NCBI GenBank assembly: GCA_026706895.1
Contig: JAPOXW010000006.1
Span: forward strand, 62,001 to 126,000
Reading direction: 5' to 3'
Origin: Gammaproteobacteria bacterium
GTDB lineage: Bacteria > Pseudomonadota > Gammaproteobacteria > Poriferisulfidales > Poriferisulfidaceae
DNA length: 64,000 nt
Positions 53,912 through 63,873 of the stretch are shown here, in pieces. The position numbers were made by a program, and so were the translations under genes. The notes beneath the pieces were generated by a model that saw only the letters and a program-made list of their open reading frames with translations, had not been told where the DNA came from and did not search any database. Every line of letters starts with the position of its first letter. Position 1 is the first letter of the stretch.

Positions 53912-56014
53912 ATGCTGCTCAGGCTTCTGCGTTACACCGCCTTCGGCATCCTGACGCTGGTGCTTGCGAGCCTGTTGGCGCTCAGCTACCTGGTGCTGAC
54001 GTTCGAACCCGACGATTACCGGGACGACCTCATCAATCTAGTGGAGGAACAGACCGGGCGGGCATTCACCATCGACGGAAGCCTGGATCTTCACCTGAAC
54101 CCGCCGCTGGTCGGCTTCGAGGTCCACGACATCTCGTTCGACAACCCTCCAGGGTTCGGGCAGGAACCGATGCTGACCGCGAAACGCGTCGAAGCGTACC
54201 TGCAAGTCATCCCGCTGTTGCTCGGCGAACTCCGCATTCGCTCTGTACTTCTGGACGGACTGCAGTTGCGGCTGCGGCGGAAGTCGAACGGACACACCAA
54301 CTGGTCCGACCTGCTCGCCGACAAGGATGCCCCTGGCCCCGGCCCAAGCGACCCCGGCAAAGCAACCGGCATTGATCTGGCCGAGATCCACCTGACCGAC
54401 GGGACCATCGCAATCTGGGACGAACTGCGCAATCGCCGCCTGCGAGGGTCCCATCTCGACCTGAACTTGAAGAACCTGACTTCCGGCGGCAACGTGCAGG
54501 TCGCATTGAACGGCGAGCTGATGGCCTGGCTCGACACCCGTGCCGAAAGCCGGATCAATGCCCAGGTGCAGATGACCACCGATCTCGCCCTGAAAGACGG
54601 CGGAGAGAAAATCACCGGGGAAGACCTGGACATGACGCTGGAGTTGACCGGGCCGGCATTCGCCTTCATGCGCATCAATCCCACCATCGAGGCCGAATCC
54701 TTCCGCTGGGACCAGGCAAGCGACACGCTTCGCCTTGATGAGACCGAGGCGACGGTCGAAGGCGCGCAGTTGCGGCTCGCCCCTCTGGAGGTGAAGTCCT
54801 TATCCGGAAAGCCGGAATTGACGGGACATGTCGAGGGAACCGGCGTCGATGTCCTGCACTGGCTGGCCCTGTGGAACGAAGAAGTGCCAACCCTGGAGGA
54901 TCCGACCGCTTTGCGGTTCCTGAAGTGGCAAGGCGATCTCAGGGTCCATCCGCAGGGAATCCAGCTGTCGGGACTGGATGCCGTGCTGGATTCCACTCCG
55001 ATTCGGGGAGAACTTTCTCTCCTGGACTTCGACCGGCCGCGGATCGCCCTGGATCTGCAGGTGGGTAAAATCGACTTGGACCGTTATCTTCCTCAGGATC
55101 AGGAAGCCGAAGCCGAGAAAAAGCCCGATGCCGAAGGTGTGGCATCACCGGAACCAAGCAGCTTGCCGATCGATTGGCTCCGCCAGCAAAGACTCGTGGC
55201 GAAAGTGGCGCTGGAACGCCTGCATTGGCAAGGGCTTCAATTCGCGGAAACACATGCTCAATTGACGGCCAATCAGGGGCTCTGGGAAGTCGAGTCGCTG
55301 GACGGGAGAATCAACGACGGCACGGTCGAGGCCAGTGCGGAACTGGACGTCTCCGGCGGCATCCCGTTGTATCGGCTGGACCTGAAACTGGAACAAATGG
55401 AACTCGGCCGCGTGATAGCCCTGTTCGACGAACATGGGCACACCCCCATCGAGGGCACGACCGACCTGAATCTGGCCTTCAACGCACGCGGACACCGCAT
55501 GGCCACGCTTTGGCCTTCGCTGACTGGCTTTGTCAGTTTGGCCGTGCGTAACGGCGTGCTGCAGGTCGGAGGGGTCGCCCAAGCCGTGGAGGCTGCCGTC
55601 GCGGCGCTGCAGGGGCGACCCAGCGAAACGACCTCCCAGGGCAAGTTGCCGTTCGACCTGCTGCTTGCGAGCTGGGACGCCAACGACGGGCGATTGACCA
55701 GTCGCGAATTGAAGCTGAATGCCGGCGCAATTTCCCTGGACGGGCTGGGTTACATCGACCTGCCGCATTCGTCGATCGACTACCAGTTGAATGTCTGGTC
55801 CGGCGACAGCCTGCGGATCCCGGTTCGCATCCGAGGGCCGTTCGGCGACCTGTCACACTCCCTGGACATGTCGTCACTGGTCGAGGAACAACTGGACAAA
55901 GGGCTCGACAAGGGATTGGGGTCCATCGTCGACAAGGTCGAGGAAAAAGTCGAAGAAAAAGCTGGCAAGCCCGCCGGAAAGGTTCTGCGGAAGCTGCTCA
56001 AAGACCTGTTCTGA
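53912..56014 (+). CDS. AsmA-family protein
   Basis: A 700-residue inner-membrane-anchored periplasmic protein. One N-terminal helix (TAFGILTLVLASLLALSYLV) is followed by the AsmA N-terminal fold (FEPDDYRDDLINLVEEQTGR, FTIDGSLDLHLNPPLVGFEV) and a long beta-rich region, then a C-terminal AsmA domain. Such proteins form a hydrophobic groove for moving phospholipid to the outer membrane. A charged coiled tail (EEQLDKGLDKGLGSIVDKV) ends the protein. It starts 4 nt after moaC, so the two are probably co-transcribed, and mutY follows by 4 nt. Confidence 0.85.
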   Translation: MLLRLLRYTAFGILTLVLASLLALSYLVLTFEPDDYRDDLINLVEEQTGRAFTIDGSLDLHLNPPLVGFEVHDISFDNPPGFGQEPMLTAKRVEAYLQVIPLLLGELRIRSVLLDGLQLRLRRKSNGHTNWSDLLADKDAPGPGPSDPGKATGIDLAEIHLTDGTIAIWDELRNRRLRGSHLDLNLKNLTSGGNVQVALNGELMAWLDTRAESRINAQVQMTTDLALKDGGEKITGEDLDMTLELTGPAFAFMRINPTIEAESFRWDQASDTLRLDETEATVEGAQLRLAPLEVKSLSGKPELTGHVEGTGVDVLHWLALWNEEVPTLEDPTALRFLKWQGDLRVHPQGIQLSGLDAVLDSTPIRGELSLLDFDRPRIALDLQVGKIDLDRYLPQDQEAEAEKKPDAEGVASPEPSSLPIDWLRQQRLVAKVALERLHWQGLQFAETHAQLTANQGLWEVESLDGRINDGTVEASAELDVSGGIPLYRLDLKLEQMELGRVIALFDEHGHTPIEGTTDLNLAFNARGHRMATLWPSLTGFVSLAVRNGVLQVGGVAQAVEAAVAALQGRPSETTSQGKLPFDLLLASWDANDGRLTSRELKLNAGAISLDGLGYIDLPHSSIDYQLNVWSGDSLRIPVRIRGPFGDLSHSLDMSSLVEEQLDKGLDKGLGSIVDKVEEKVEEKAGKPAGKVLRKLLKDLF

Positions 56015-56018
56015 ATTC

Positions 56019-57050
<1,032 letters not shown>

Positions 57051-57051
57051 C

Positions 57052-57057
57052 TATAAT
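57052..57057 (+). promoter_or_regulatory. Perfect -10 (TATAAT) upstream of the first barrel gene
   Basis: TATAAT starts 1 nt after the mutY stop codon and ends about 40 nt before the barrel ATG at 57098. No matching -35 is obvious at 17 bp. It could start a barrel transcript separate from mutY. Confidence 0.45.
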
Positions 57058-57097
57058 CCTATGGGTCGGTGATCGACTCCAGCAAGAGAAACGCAAC

Positions 57098-57985
57098 ATG
57101 AAAGCAATGACTTGGCCCAGCACCTCTATCTTTAGCACCCTGGTCCTGACGGCAATCCTCGCCTATTCTCCGACCCTCGTCTTTGCGGCGCAGGAAGGAG
57201 TCTACTTCGGGATTTCTGCCGCAGCAGAAGAGCTGGACGTGTCGGTTTTCAAGACCGTCGACAACACGCCCGACGGAAACATGACCCTGTCGCAGGACAA
57301 GATCTTCACGGAACGGGATTCCGCCACCAAGACGGCAAGCGGGTTCGGTTTCGTACTTGGATACCAGCGCCCCCTACACTACGGAAGCTTGTACTGGAGC
57401 GGAGAGATCAATCTGGCTTACCACGGCGGAAAGGCTCATGGAAGGCTGGAAGGAACCGAGGATGTCGCGGCACGGAAAACCTACAACGATGCCAATGATC
57501 CGGACTTGCCAGCCTTTTCGGTCGGGCCACAGGTCGGCGAAAACTGGCCAGAACACTGGACCTTCGAAAAAGACTACAGCTACGGCGTAACGCTCAGGCT
57601 AGGCGGGCGACCGGAATTCCTGACCTCCGCACTCGGACCAGACGCCGGACTCTATATTCTGGCTGGCGTACGCCGGATCGAGGCCGAATACGTCAACACC
57701 GGAACCGGCTGTTTTGAAACCCCTCCGGCACTCTGCGCAAGCGCGGAGGATTTCGAGGTGAGCGTGGTCCGCACCGACCGGGACTACAGCGCCTGGACCC
57801 TGGGGGCAGGGGTACAGGCTTCGCTTGCGGAACAGATCGGCCTGCAGGTCGAAGCCTACTACATGGACTACGATTCGGAATCCCTGGTGCAGCTGGACGG
57901 AACGGAGGACTTGCGGGTTCGGGCCGTGCACGAGCCGGATGCCGAGGAAGTCGGCCTGAGGATGAGGCTGCTGCGGTACTTCTAG
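57098..57985 (+). CDS. Outer-membrane beta-barrel protein, copy 1
   Basis: A 295-residue exported protein with a signal peptide (STLVLTAILAYSPTLVFAA). The body alternates short strands with aromatic girdle residues, and the last residues end in Phe (RMRLLRYF), typical of an outer-membrane barrel. The region VYFGISAAAEELDVSVFKTVDN and YSYGVTLRLGGRPEFLTSALG suggest a small Lpg1974/OmpW-like porin fold; the exact family is not certain. It has a paralog 9 nt downstream. The ATG at 57098 is chosen; the track's start at 56819 is in mutY. Confidence 0.75.
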   Translation: MKAMTWPSTSIFSTLVLTAILAYSPTLVFAAQEGVYFGISAAAEELDVSVFKTVDNTPDGNMTLSQDKIFTERDSATKTASGFGFVLGYQRPLHYGSLYWSGEINLAYHGGKAHGRLEGTEDVAARKTYNDANDPDLPAFSVGPQVGENWPEHWTFEKDYSYGVTLRLGGRPEFLTSALGPDAGLYILAGVRRIEAEYVNTGTGCFETPPALCASAEDFEVSVVRTDRDYSAWTLGAGVQASLAEQIGLQVEAYYMDYDSESLVQLDGTEDLRVRAVHEPDAEEVGLRMRLLRYF

Positions 57986-57994
57986 CCTGCTCGC

Positions 57995-58855
57995 ATGGAG
58001 AGATTCGACCATTCGGGACCTTTTGGGGCTCTGGCCCTGGCGGCGGCGCTGGCTGGCACTCCGGGCCTTGCTTCCGCCATGGAGGAAGGGTTCCACCTGG
58101 GGCTTTCCGCGTTCATGGAAAACCTGGACGCCACCGCTTTCAAGACGACGGACAACACGCATCCTGGGAATGCGACCGCATCCAGCGGCCGGGCCTTCCA
58201 CACCCGGGATTCCGACGACAAAGCGGCAAGCGGGTTCGGCATCCTGGCCGGCTACACCTTCCAGCTGGACAACCGGGGGCTGTTCCTGAGCGCTGAAGCC
58301 GACTGGGCCTGGCACGGCGGGAAAGCACGGGGCCGGCTGGAGTGGGTCCGGGATTCCGCGGCCCGGGAGGCCGCGGGCAGCAACCCCGACTGGCCGCAGT
58401 CCGGCGAAAGCTGGCCGGACGGCTGGACCTTCGAGAAAGACCGCAGCTACGGGGTGACGCTGCGCCTGGGCGGACGGCCTGGATTCCTAGCCGCCGCGCT
58501 CGGGCCCGGCTCTGGGCTGTATCTCATGGCCGGCATCCGCCGGGTCGAGACCGAATATATCGTCACCTACGAAGGCTGCCCGCGCGCGGACGGCTGCCCC
58601 GGCGGGAGAGAGGACGAGTCCTATACGCGCGGACGCGACCGGGTGGAAAAAGACTACACCGCCTGGACCGCGGGCATCGGGCTGCACGCACCACTCGGAG
58701 ACCGGACCGGCGTGCAAGTGGAGGTGTACTACACCGACTACGGCAAGGAGGATCCGCTTCACCTGGACCGCCGGAACGCCCCGCATATCGGGGTCCTGCA
58801 TGCGCTGGAGGTCGAGGCGGTCGGCCTGCGCCTGAGGCTACTTCGGCATTTCTGA
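57995..58855 (+). CDS. Outer-membrane beta-barrel protein, copy 2
   Basis: A 286-residue paralog of the previous gene: the same signal-like start (GALALAAALAGTPGLASA), FKTTDNTHPGN, YSYGVTLRLGG-like SYGVTLRLGGRPGFL, GLYLMAGIRRVETEY and a final Phe (RLRLLRHF). The copies keep the same order of segments along the whole length, so they arose by tandem duplication and then diverged. Copy 2 is more GC-rich. It probably forms an operon with copy 1 and could produce a hetero-oligomeric pore or antigenic variant. Confidence 0.75.
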   Translation: MERFDHSGPFGALALAAALAGTPGLASAMEEGFHLGLSAFMENLDATAFKTTDNTHPGNATASSGRAFHTRDSDDKAASGFGILAGYTFQLDNRGLFLSAEADWAWHGGKARGRLEWVRDSAAREAAGSNPDWPQSGESWPDGWTFEKDRSYGVTLRLGGRPGFLAAALGPGSGLYLMAGIRRVETEYIVTYEGCPRADGCPGGREDESYTRGRDRVEKDYTAWTAGIGLHAPLGDRTGVQVEVYYTDYGKEDPLHLDRRNAPHIGVLHALEVEAVGLRLRLLRHF

Positions 58856-58878
58856 CTTACCGAAACCGCTTACAGAAC

Positions 58879-59649
58879 GTGCCTTTCTCGGCATTCCGAG
58901 GTCCCCTTCTGCGACAGTGCAAGACTTCTCTCTGCATCATTCTTGCCACCAGCTTACATATCCCGACCGTCTCGGCCGAAACCTGGCGCGGCCTAATCGT
59001 TGAACCGGAATATCGTTGCTCGCCTTACCGAAGCGGCGACTATTCCTATCCACAGTCGGTCGAGCCTAAAATCGTCGCTGAACTCGGGAAAATCTACAGC
59101 CCTTACACCGGGCAGTGCTTCGACAACATCCGGCAAACTGACATTGAGCATATTGTGGCTCGTTCCGAGGCGCATGACAGCGGGCTGTGCCGCGCAGACA
59201 TTGCCACCCGAAAAAGATTCAGTTCCGATCCTCTGAATTTGACGCTAGCTAGCCCCCGACTCAACCGGTGTCAAAAACGAGCCTACGACGCGGTTAAGTG
59301 GATGCCTCTTATCAATCGCTGCTGGTTCGCCAATCGCGTGCTCCAAGTGCGCCTCAAGTACGGGCTGAACATCGACCGGCGCGAGGCTGAAGCCTTGGAG
59401 CAGGTGCTTTCTACTTGTACAACAACTGAAATTGAGATGTCGAGCTGCTCTACAGCACCCAGCCGGGTTGCCTCTGATATTCCGATACATCGTGGGAAGA
59501 TAGATGTCCTTTGCCTTTGGGATGATAATCAAGATGGAAAGATTACCTGCCGCGAGGCGCGCCGCCACGGCATTGCGCCCGTGCCGCGCGGGCATCCCGC
59601 CTATCCGTTCATGCACGATGGTGACGGCGACGGCGTGGTCTGCGAATGA
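58879..59649 (+). CDS. Secreted HNH-type nuclease with excalibur domain
   Basis: A 256-residue exported protein with a signal peptide (LLRQCKTSLCIILATSL and a PTVSA-like cleavage site). A nuclease domain of the DUF1524/HNH type follows: DIEHIVARSEAHDSGLC and NLTLASPRLNRCQKRAYDAV. The C-terminus carries an excalibur calcium-binding motif DGDGDGVVCE, with a preceding DDNQDGKITCREA. It probably degrades extracellular DNA for phosphate or nutrients. The GTG at 58879 is chosen, since the track's ORF (58342) runs out of frame through the barrel gene. Confidence 0.78.
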   Translation: MPFSAFRGPLLRQCKTSLCIILATSLHIPTVSAETWRGLIVEPEYRCSPYRSGDYSYPQSVEPKIVAELGKIYSPYTGQCFDNIRQTDIEHIVARSEAHDSGLCRADIATRKRFSSDPLNLTLASPRLNRCQKRAYDAVKWMPLINRCWFANRVLQVRLKYGLNIDRREAEALEQVLSTCTTTEIEMSSCSTAPSRVASDIPIHRGKIDVLCLWDDNQDGKITCREARRHGIAPVPRGHPAYPFMHDGDGDGVVCE

Positions 59650-59670
59650 CAAGCCGAGGGTGGGGCGGGA

Positions 59671-59946
59671 TCAACGGTAAAACTCCACGTAGAAACGAAC
59701 CTTACCGAGCGCCTTGACTTCGTGTGCAATCTCCGGCTCTACAATCCCGGGTGTCTGCGGTGAAAGTTTCTCGTCCCGGGCCTCGGGTTCCAGGATACGG
59801 TAACGCAACCGACCCTCCAAGACGACGATTTTCCCCCAGACCCCCGCACTGGTCCGGTGCTCTTTCTTGAGGTTCTTCGGCATCGAGTTCTCTGTGAATT
59901 CGGGGGACTGAGCGAAACTTGAAACTTCTGCAGGCAGGGTTTTCAT
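59671..59946 (-). CDS. DUF1971 (TehB-like cupin) protein
   Basis: A 91-residue single-domain protein. Segments MPKNLKKEHRTSAGVWGKIV, VLEGRLRYRILEPE and PGIVEPEIAHEVKALGKVRFYVEF match the DUF1971 cupin-like domain, sometimes fused to tellurite-resistance methyltransferases. It may bind a small ligand. The ATG at 59946 overlaps the PIN-toxin stop by 4 nt, so it is attached to the toxin-antitoxin operon. Confidence 0.78.
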   Translation of the reverse strand: MKTLPAEVSSFAQSPEFTENSMPKNLKKEHRTSAGVWGKIVVLEGRLRYRILEPEARDEKLSPQTPGIVEPEIAHEVKALGKVRFYVEFYR

Positions 59947-60401
59947 GGCAGTGCTTCTTCGCCATGGCTCGGAAGCGCTCCTGCGCTGATCGGCAAGCCC
60001 AGCGTCCTACCCGCGGCAATCATCTGCTTGTCCAGGCTGTAGATTGCAGCTACACCACGGTTTCCCGCGATCGCGAGATGCAGCGCATCTCCGGCTCTCA
60101 GGCCGGTCTCAATGCGCTCAAGCCACTCCTTGGCCTGTTCGAAGTCGTCGCTGTCCGGCAACAGGACGACAAAAGATTCCTGGACCATAGTCTCGAAGCG
60201 TGAACCGGCCTCACGCGCCGCAATGGCGTCAAGATTGCCCATGCGAATTTCGCGAGCGAGCATCGACGCAAACTCAACCCGGGTCCAGTGGCTGACTGCC
60301 AGCGTGTCTGCGGGCAAGGTCTCGAAAAAATCGGCGATCGGTTCGCTGGTGGCTTCCGGCAGGATGAGGGGAACGAGGAAACTGGTATCGAAATAGCGCA
60401 T
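59943..60401 (-). CDS. PIN-domain toxin (VapC type)
   Basis: A 152-residue PIN nuclease. Catalytic acidic residues: MRYFDTSFLVPLILPE, TRVEFASMLAREI, AGDALHLAIAGN and IYSLDKQM. It pairs with the Phd-type antitoxin gene 18 nt upstream. Target RNA unknown. At its 3' end it overlaps the DUF1971 gene, an unusual third member. Confidence 0.85.
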   Translation of the reverse strand: MRYFDTSFLVPLILPEATSEPIADFFETLPADTLAVSHWTRVEFASMLAREIRMGNLDAIAAREAGSRFETMVQESFVVLLPDSDDFEQAKEWLERIETGLRAGDALHLAIAGNRGVAAIYSLDKQMIAAGRTLGLPISAGALPSHGEEALP

Positions 60402-60419
60402 TCGAATTGCCCACCGAGC

Positions 60420-60719
<300 letters not shown>

Positions 60720-60774
60720 TCAGGCCGAGTGCCCTTCATACGATTGGGATGCCTTGGCCCTGGCCCACATCGCA

Positions 60775-60780
60775 TATAAT
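60775..60780 (+). promoter_or_regulatory. Perfect -10 (TATAAT) upstream of yggX
   Basis: TATAAT ends about 38 nt before the yggX ATG at 60819; TTGGCC lies 15 bp upstream as a weak -35. This gives yggX its own promoter, consistent with its separation from mutY. Confidence 0.45.
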
Positions 60781-60818
60781 CGCCACTCGCACGAACTGCT
60801 TGCCGCGTCTTCCCCGCA

Positions 60819-61091
60819 ATGCCCCGGATGGTCCAATGCGTCAAACTCGGCCGTGAAGCCGAGGGTCTGGAGCGGATGCCCTACCCGGGACCGCTCGGGC
60901 AGCGCATCTTCGACGAAGTCTCGGCCGAGGCCTGGAGCGGCTGGCTGCGCCACCAGACCATGCTGATCAACGAATATCGACTGACCCCGGTCGACCCCAA
61001 GGCGCGAAAATTCCTTGAGGAGGAGATGGAAAAGTATTTCTTCGGAGAAGGTTCTGAAAAGCCGAAAGAATTTATCGAACCGGAGAGTTAA
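60819..61091 (+). CDS. yggX: Fe(2+)-trafficking/oxidative protection protein YggX
   Basis: A 90-residue cytosolic protein that protects iron-sulfur clusters against oxidation. It keeps the cysteine motif of the family ([20 protein letters not shown]) and [27 protein letters not shown]. The start at 60819 aligns with E. coli YggX (MSRTIFCTFLQREAEG), so the longer form is taken. It is the natural partner of mutY, from which it is separated here by an inserted block. Confidence 0.9.
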   Translation: MPRMVQCVKLGREAEGLERMPYPGPLGQRIFDEVSAEAWSGWLRHQTMLINEYRLTPVDPKARKFLEEEMEKYFFGEGSEKPKEFIEPES

Positions 61092-61124
61092 CCCCGGCGA
61101 TTTGGTCACGGCGTCCCCATGCCG

Positions 61125-61164
61125 CTGTAATCAAACTGAAACATAACGTCGAAATAATGTCTCT
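61125..61164 (+). promoter_or_regulatory. Pho box upstream of pstC
   Basis: Tandem PhoB half-sites with 11-bp spacing: CTGTAATCAAA, CTGAAACATAA, CGTCGAAATAA and TGTCTCT. The first pair fits the 7-4-7 consensus (CTGTCAT-N4-CTGTCAT) with a few differences. It lies about 25 bp before the pstC GTG, where a PhoB-activated promoter would sit. The sites are seen; activation by PhoB under low phosphate follows from the family. Confidence 0.72.
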
Positions 61165-61188
61165 TTCCTAGAGGCCCGGCGTTTCCAG

Positions 61189-62568
61189 GTGTCCCCACTC
61201 TTTCTTGTCTTCATACTGCTGGCATTGTCGTCGGCAGCTTATTTTTTCAGCCAGCGCCGCATGCTGCGGCAGGCCCGGAACGCCAACGTCGCGCGTCTCA
61301 ATTCCCTCCCCGAACACTTTGGAATGCTGGGCGCCATCTGGGCCGGCGCACCCGCTTTGCTGGTGTACTTCGTATGGTTGATTTTCGAGGGTGACATCCT
61401 CATGGCCCAAGTGCTGGCGATGCTGCCGGATCCCGAATCCATGGCGGCGACTCGCGAACTGCTGATCGGCGACATCCGCAACGCCATCAACAATCCCATG
61501 AGCTACCAGATGGCCAGCGAAGAGGTCCGCATGGCGGCGGACCGCTACCGTGAACTGTCGCAGACCGCCACGCTCGCGCTGACCGCCACCTGCCTGTCGG
61601 TCTTTGCCATTTGTTCCGCGTTGGTCTTGAAGTTCCTGACTCCCCAGATCCGTGCCCGAGTCCGGGTCGAGAAGATCATTCGCGGATTCCTGCTGTTGTG
61701 CTCGACGCTAGCCATCTTCACCACCGTCGGCATCGTGCTTTCGGTCCTGTTCGAGGCCAGCCGGTTCTTCCAGACTGTCTCGGTGACCGAATTCCTGTTC
61801 GGCCTCGAATGGAGCCCTCAGATGGCCATCCGCGAGGACCAGGTCGGCTCCAGCGGCGCCTTCGGCGCCGTGCCGCTGTTCGCCGGCACCCTGCTCATCT
61901 CGTTCATCGCGATGCTGGTAGCTGCCCCGATCGGCTTGATGTCGGCAATCTACCTGTCGGAATACGCCCCAGCCAAGGTCCGTACCGCGGTCAAGCCGAT
62001 GCTGGAAATCCTGGCAGGCGTGCCGACCGTCGTGTACGGCTTCTTCGCCGCTATCACGGTTGGCCCAGCCCTGCGCGGGTTCGGGCAGTCCATCGGATTG
62101 GATGTCGCTTCCGAAAGCGCCTTGGCGGCTGGCTTCGTGATGGGAGTGATGATCATTCCTTTCGTCTCATCCATCTCCGACGACGTCATCACGGCCGTAC
62201 CGCAGGCGATGCGCGACGGCTCGCTCGGAATGGGAGCCACCAATTCCGAGACCATGCGCCGGGTCATTCTTCCCGCCGCTCTCCCCGGCATCATCGGCGG
62301 CCTCCTGCTGGCCATCTCGCGTGCCATCGGTGAGACCATGATCGTCGTGATGGCGGCCGGCCTGTCCGCCAACCTGACGGCCAACCCGCTGGAGGCTGTG
62401 ACCACGGTCACCGTGCAGATCGTCACCTTGCTGGTTGGTGACCAGGAATTCGACAGTCCCAAGACGCTGGCCGCATTCGCCTTGGGCCTGGCCCTGTTCT
62501 TCATCACCTTGGTGCTCAACTTCATTGCCCTGTATGTGGTTCGCAAATACCGGGAGCAATACGAATGA
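61189..62568 (+). CDS. pstC: Phosphate ABC transporter permease PstC (extended type)
   Basis: A 459-residue inner-membrane permease. An extra N-terminal pair of helices (SPLFLVFILLALSSAAYFF, then WAGAPALLVYFVWLIF) and a soluble loop precede the usual six-helix core. The EAA-like loop is LGMGATNSETMRRVILPAAL. GTG at 61189 is the start, with AGAGG upstream. It needs PstA, PstB and PstS; PstS is not in the window. It overlaps pstA by 4 nt (ATGA). Confidence 0.93.
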   Translation: MSPLFLVFILLALSSAAYFFSQRRMLRQARNANVARLNSLPEHFGMLGAIWAGAPALLVYFVWLIFEGDILMAQVLAMLPDPESMAATRELLIGDIRNAINNPMSYQMASEEVRMAADRYRELSQTATLALTATCLSVFAICSALVLKFLTPQIRARVRVEKIIRGFLLLCSTLAIFTTVGIVLSVLFEASRFFQTVSVTEFLFGLEWSPQMAIREDQVGSSGAFGAVPLFAGTLLISFIAMLVAAPIGLMSAIYLSEYAPAKVRTAVKPMLEILAGVPTVVYGFFAAITVGPALRGFGQSIGLDVASESALAAGFVMGVMIIPFVSSISDDVITAVPQAMRDGSLGMGATNSETMRRVILPAALPGIIGGLLLAISRAIGETMIVVMAAGLSANLTANPLEAVTTVTVQIVTLLVGDQEFDSPKTLAAFALGLALFFITLVLNFIALYVVRKYREQYE

Positions 62569-63839
62569 ACCCCACCAAGCAGATCGTTTCCGGGTTGGCC
62601 CGGCGGCAGCGGGCCGAGAAGCGGTTCCGGCTCTACGGCCTTACCGCCGTCGTCCTCGGCATGGCCTTCCTGCTGCTGCTGTTCGGCAGCATCGTCGCCA
62701 ACGGCTATAAGGCATTCACCCAGACCTATATCGAACTGCCCATTTACTTCGACCCCGCAGTGATTGATCCAAGTGGCGAACGCGATCACCAAACCCTGTT
62801 TTCGGCCGACTACTGGAAGCTGGTCAAAACCGCCATGTACCAGAAGTTTCCCCAAGTCAGCGGGCGGAAGGAGCGCCGCGAACTGGCCCGGATGGTCAGT
62901 GAAGGATCTGCGTATGAACTGCGCGATCAGGTTCTGGAGAATCTCCGACTGATCGGAACCACGCAACATGTCTGGCTGGCAGCCGACGATGATATCGACA
63001 TGCTGATGAAAGGCTACATCGACCGGAATTTGCCGGAAGACGAACGGCGCCTGAACGACCGAGTCATCGGCTATGTGGACAGCATGCGCGAGGCCGACGC
63101 CATTGAGCGGCGCTTCAACACCACGTTCTTCGCCGCCGGGGATTCCCGGGAACCGGAACAGGCCGGCATTCTCGGCGCGCTGATGGGATCCTTCCTCGCC
63201 TTAATCGTCACCTTGCTGCTATCGTTCCCGATTGGCGTGGCCGCCGCAGTCTACCTGGAAGAATTCGCGCCCCGAAACCGCTTCATCGACCTGATCGAGA
63301 TCAACATCAACAACCTGGCCGCCGTACCCTCGATCATCTTCGGACTGCTTGGGCTCGCCATTTTTATCAACTGGTTCGGAATGCCTCGCTCCACGCCTGT
63401 CGTTGGCGGACTGGTTCTGGGGCTGATGACGCTGCCGACCATCATCATTGCCTCACGTGTCTCCATCCAGTCAGTCCCCCCTTCCATCAAGGAAGCCGCG
63501 CTTGGCGTCGGCGCCTCGCGCATGCAGGCGATGTTCCACCACGTACTGCCCATCGCCACGCCCGGCATGTTGACCGGCACCATCATCGGCATGGCGCGGG
63601 CACTTGGCGAGACAGCCCCGTTGCTGATGATCGGCATGGTGGCCTTCATCGTCGATCCCCCCGGGGGGTTCACGGAACCGGCCACCGCCCTACCCGTGCA
63701 GATCTTCCTGTGGTCGGACAGTCCAGAGCGAGGTTTTACCGAGCGTACCTCCGCCGCAATCCTGGTACTGCTTGCGTTCCTGATCGCCATGAACGCCGCC
63801 GCTGTCTACCTGCGCGAGAAAGTCACCAAGCGGTTCTGA
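62565..63839 (+). CDS. pstA: Phosphate ABC transporter permease PstA (extended type)
   Basis: A 424-residue permease with a long soluble insert after the first helix (residues about 50-190), followed by the five-helix core and the EAA loop LGVGASRMQAMFHHVLPIAT. The ATG at 62565 overlaps the pstC stop. The extended form matches the extended PstC, a pairing typical of one group of gammaproteobacteria. pstB follows. Confidence 0.92.
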   Translation: MNPTKQIVSGLARRQRAEKRFRLYGLTAVVLGMAFLLLLFGSIVANGYKAFTQTYIELPIYFDPAVIDPSGERDHQTLFSADYWKLVKTAMYQKFPQVSGRKERRELARMVSEGSAYELRDQVLENLRLIGTTQHVWLAADDDIDMLMKGYIDRNLPEDERRLNDRVIGYVDSMREADAIERRFNTTFFAAGDSREPEQAGILGALMGSFLALIVTLLLSFPIGVAAAVYLEEFAPRNRFIDLIEININNLAAVPSIIFGLLGLAIFINWFGMPRSTPVVGGLVLGLMTLPTIIIASRVSIQSVPPSIKEAALGVGASRMQAMFHHVLPIATPGMLTGTIIGMARALGETAPLLMIGMVAFIVDPPGGFTEPATALPVQIFLWSDSPERGFTERTSAAILVLLAFLIAMNAAAVYLREKVTKRF

Positions 63840-63873
63840 AGAGCCCGATTCATCACCGGCACCCACTATAATC

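Noticed and set aside
58342-58878. N-terminal part of the 435-codon ORF 58342-59649
   Set aside because: This portion is out of frame within barrel copy 2; only the part from GTG 58879 has a signal peptide and domains.
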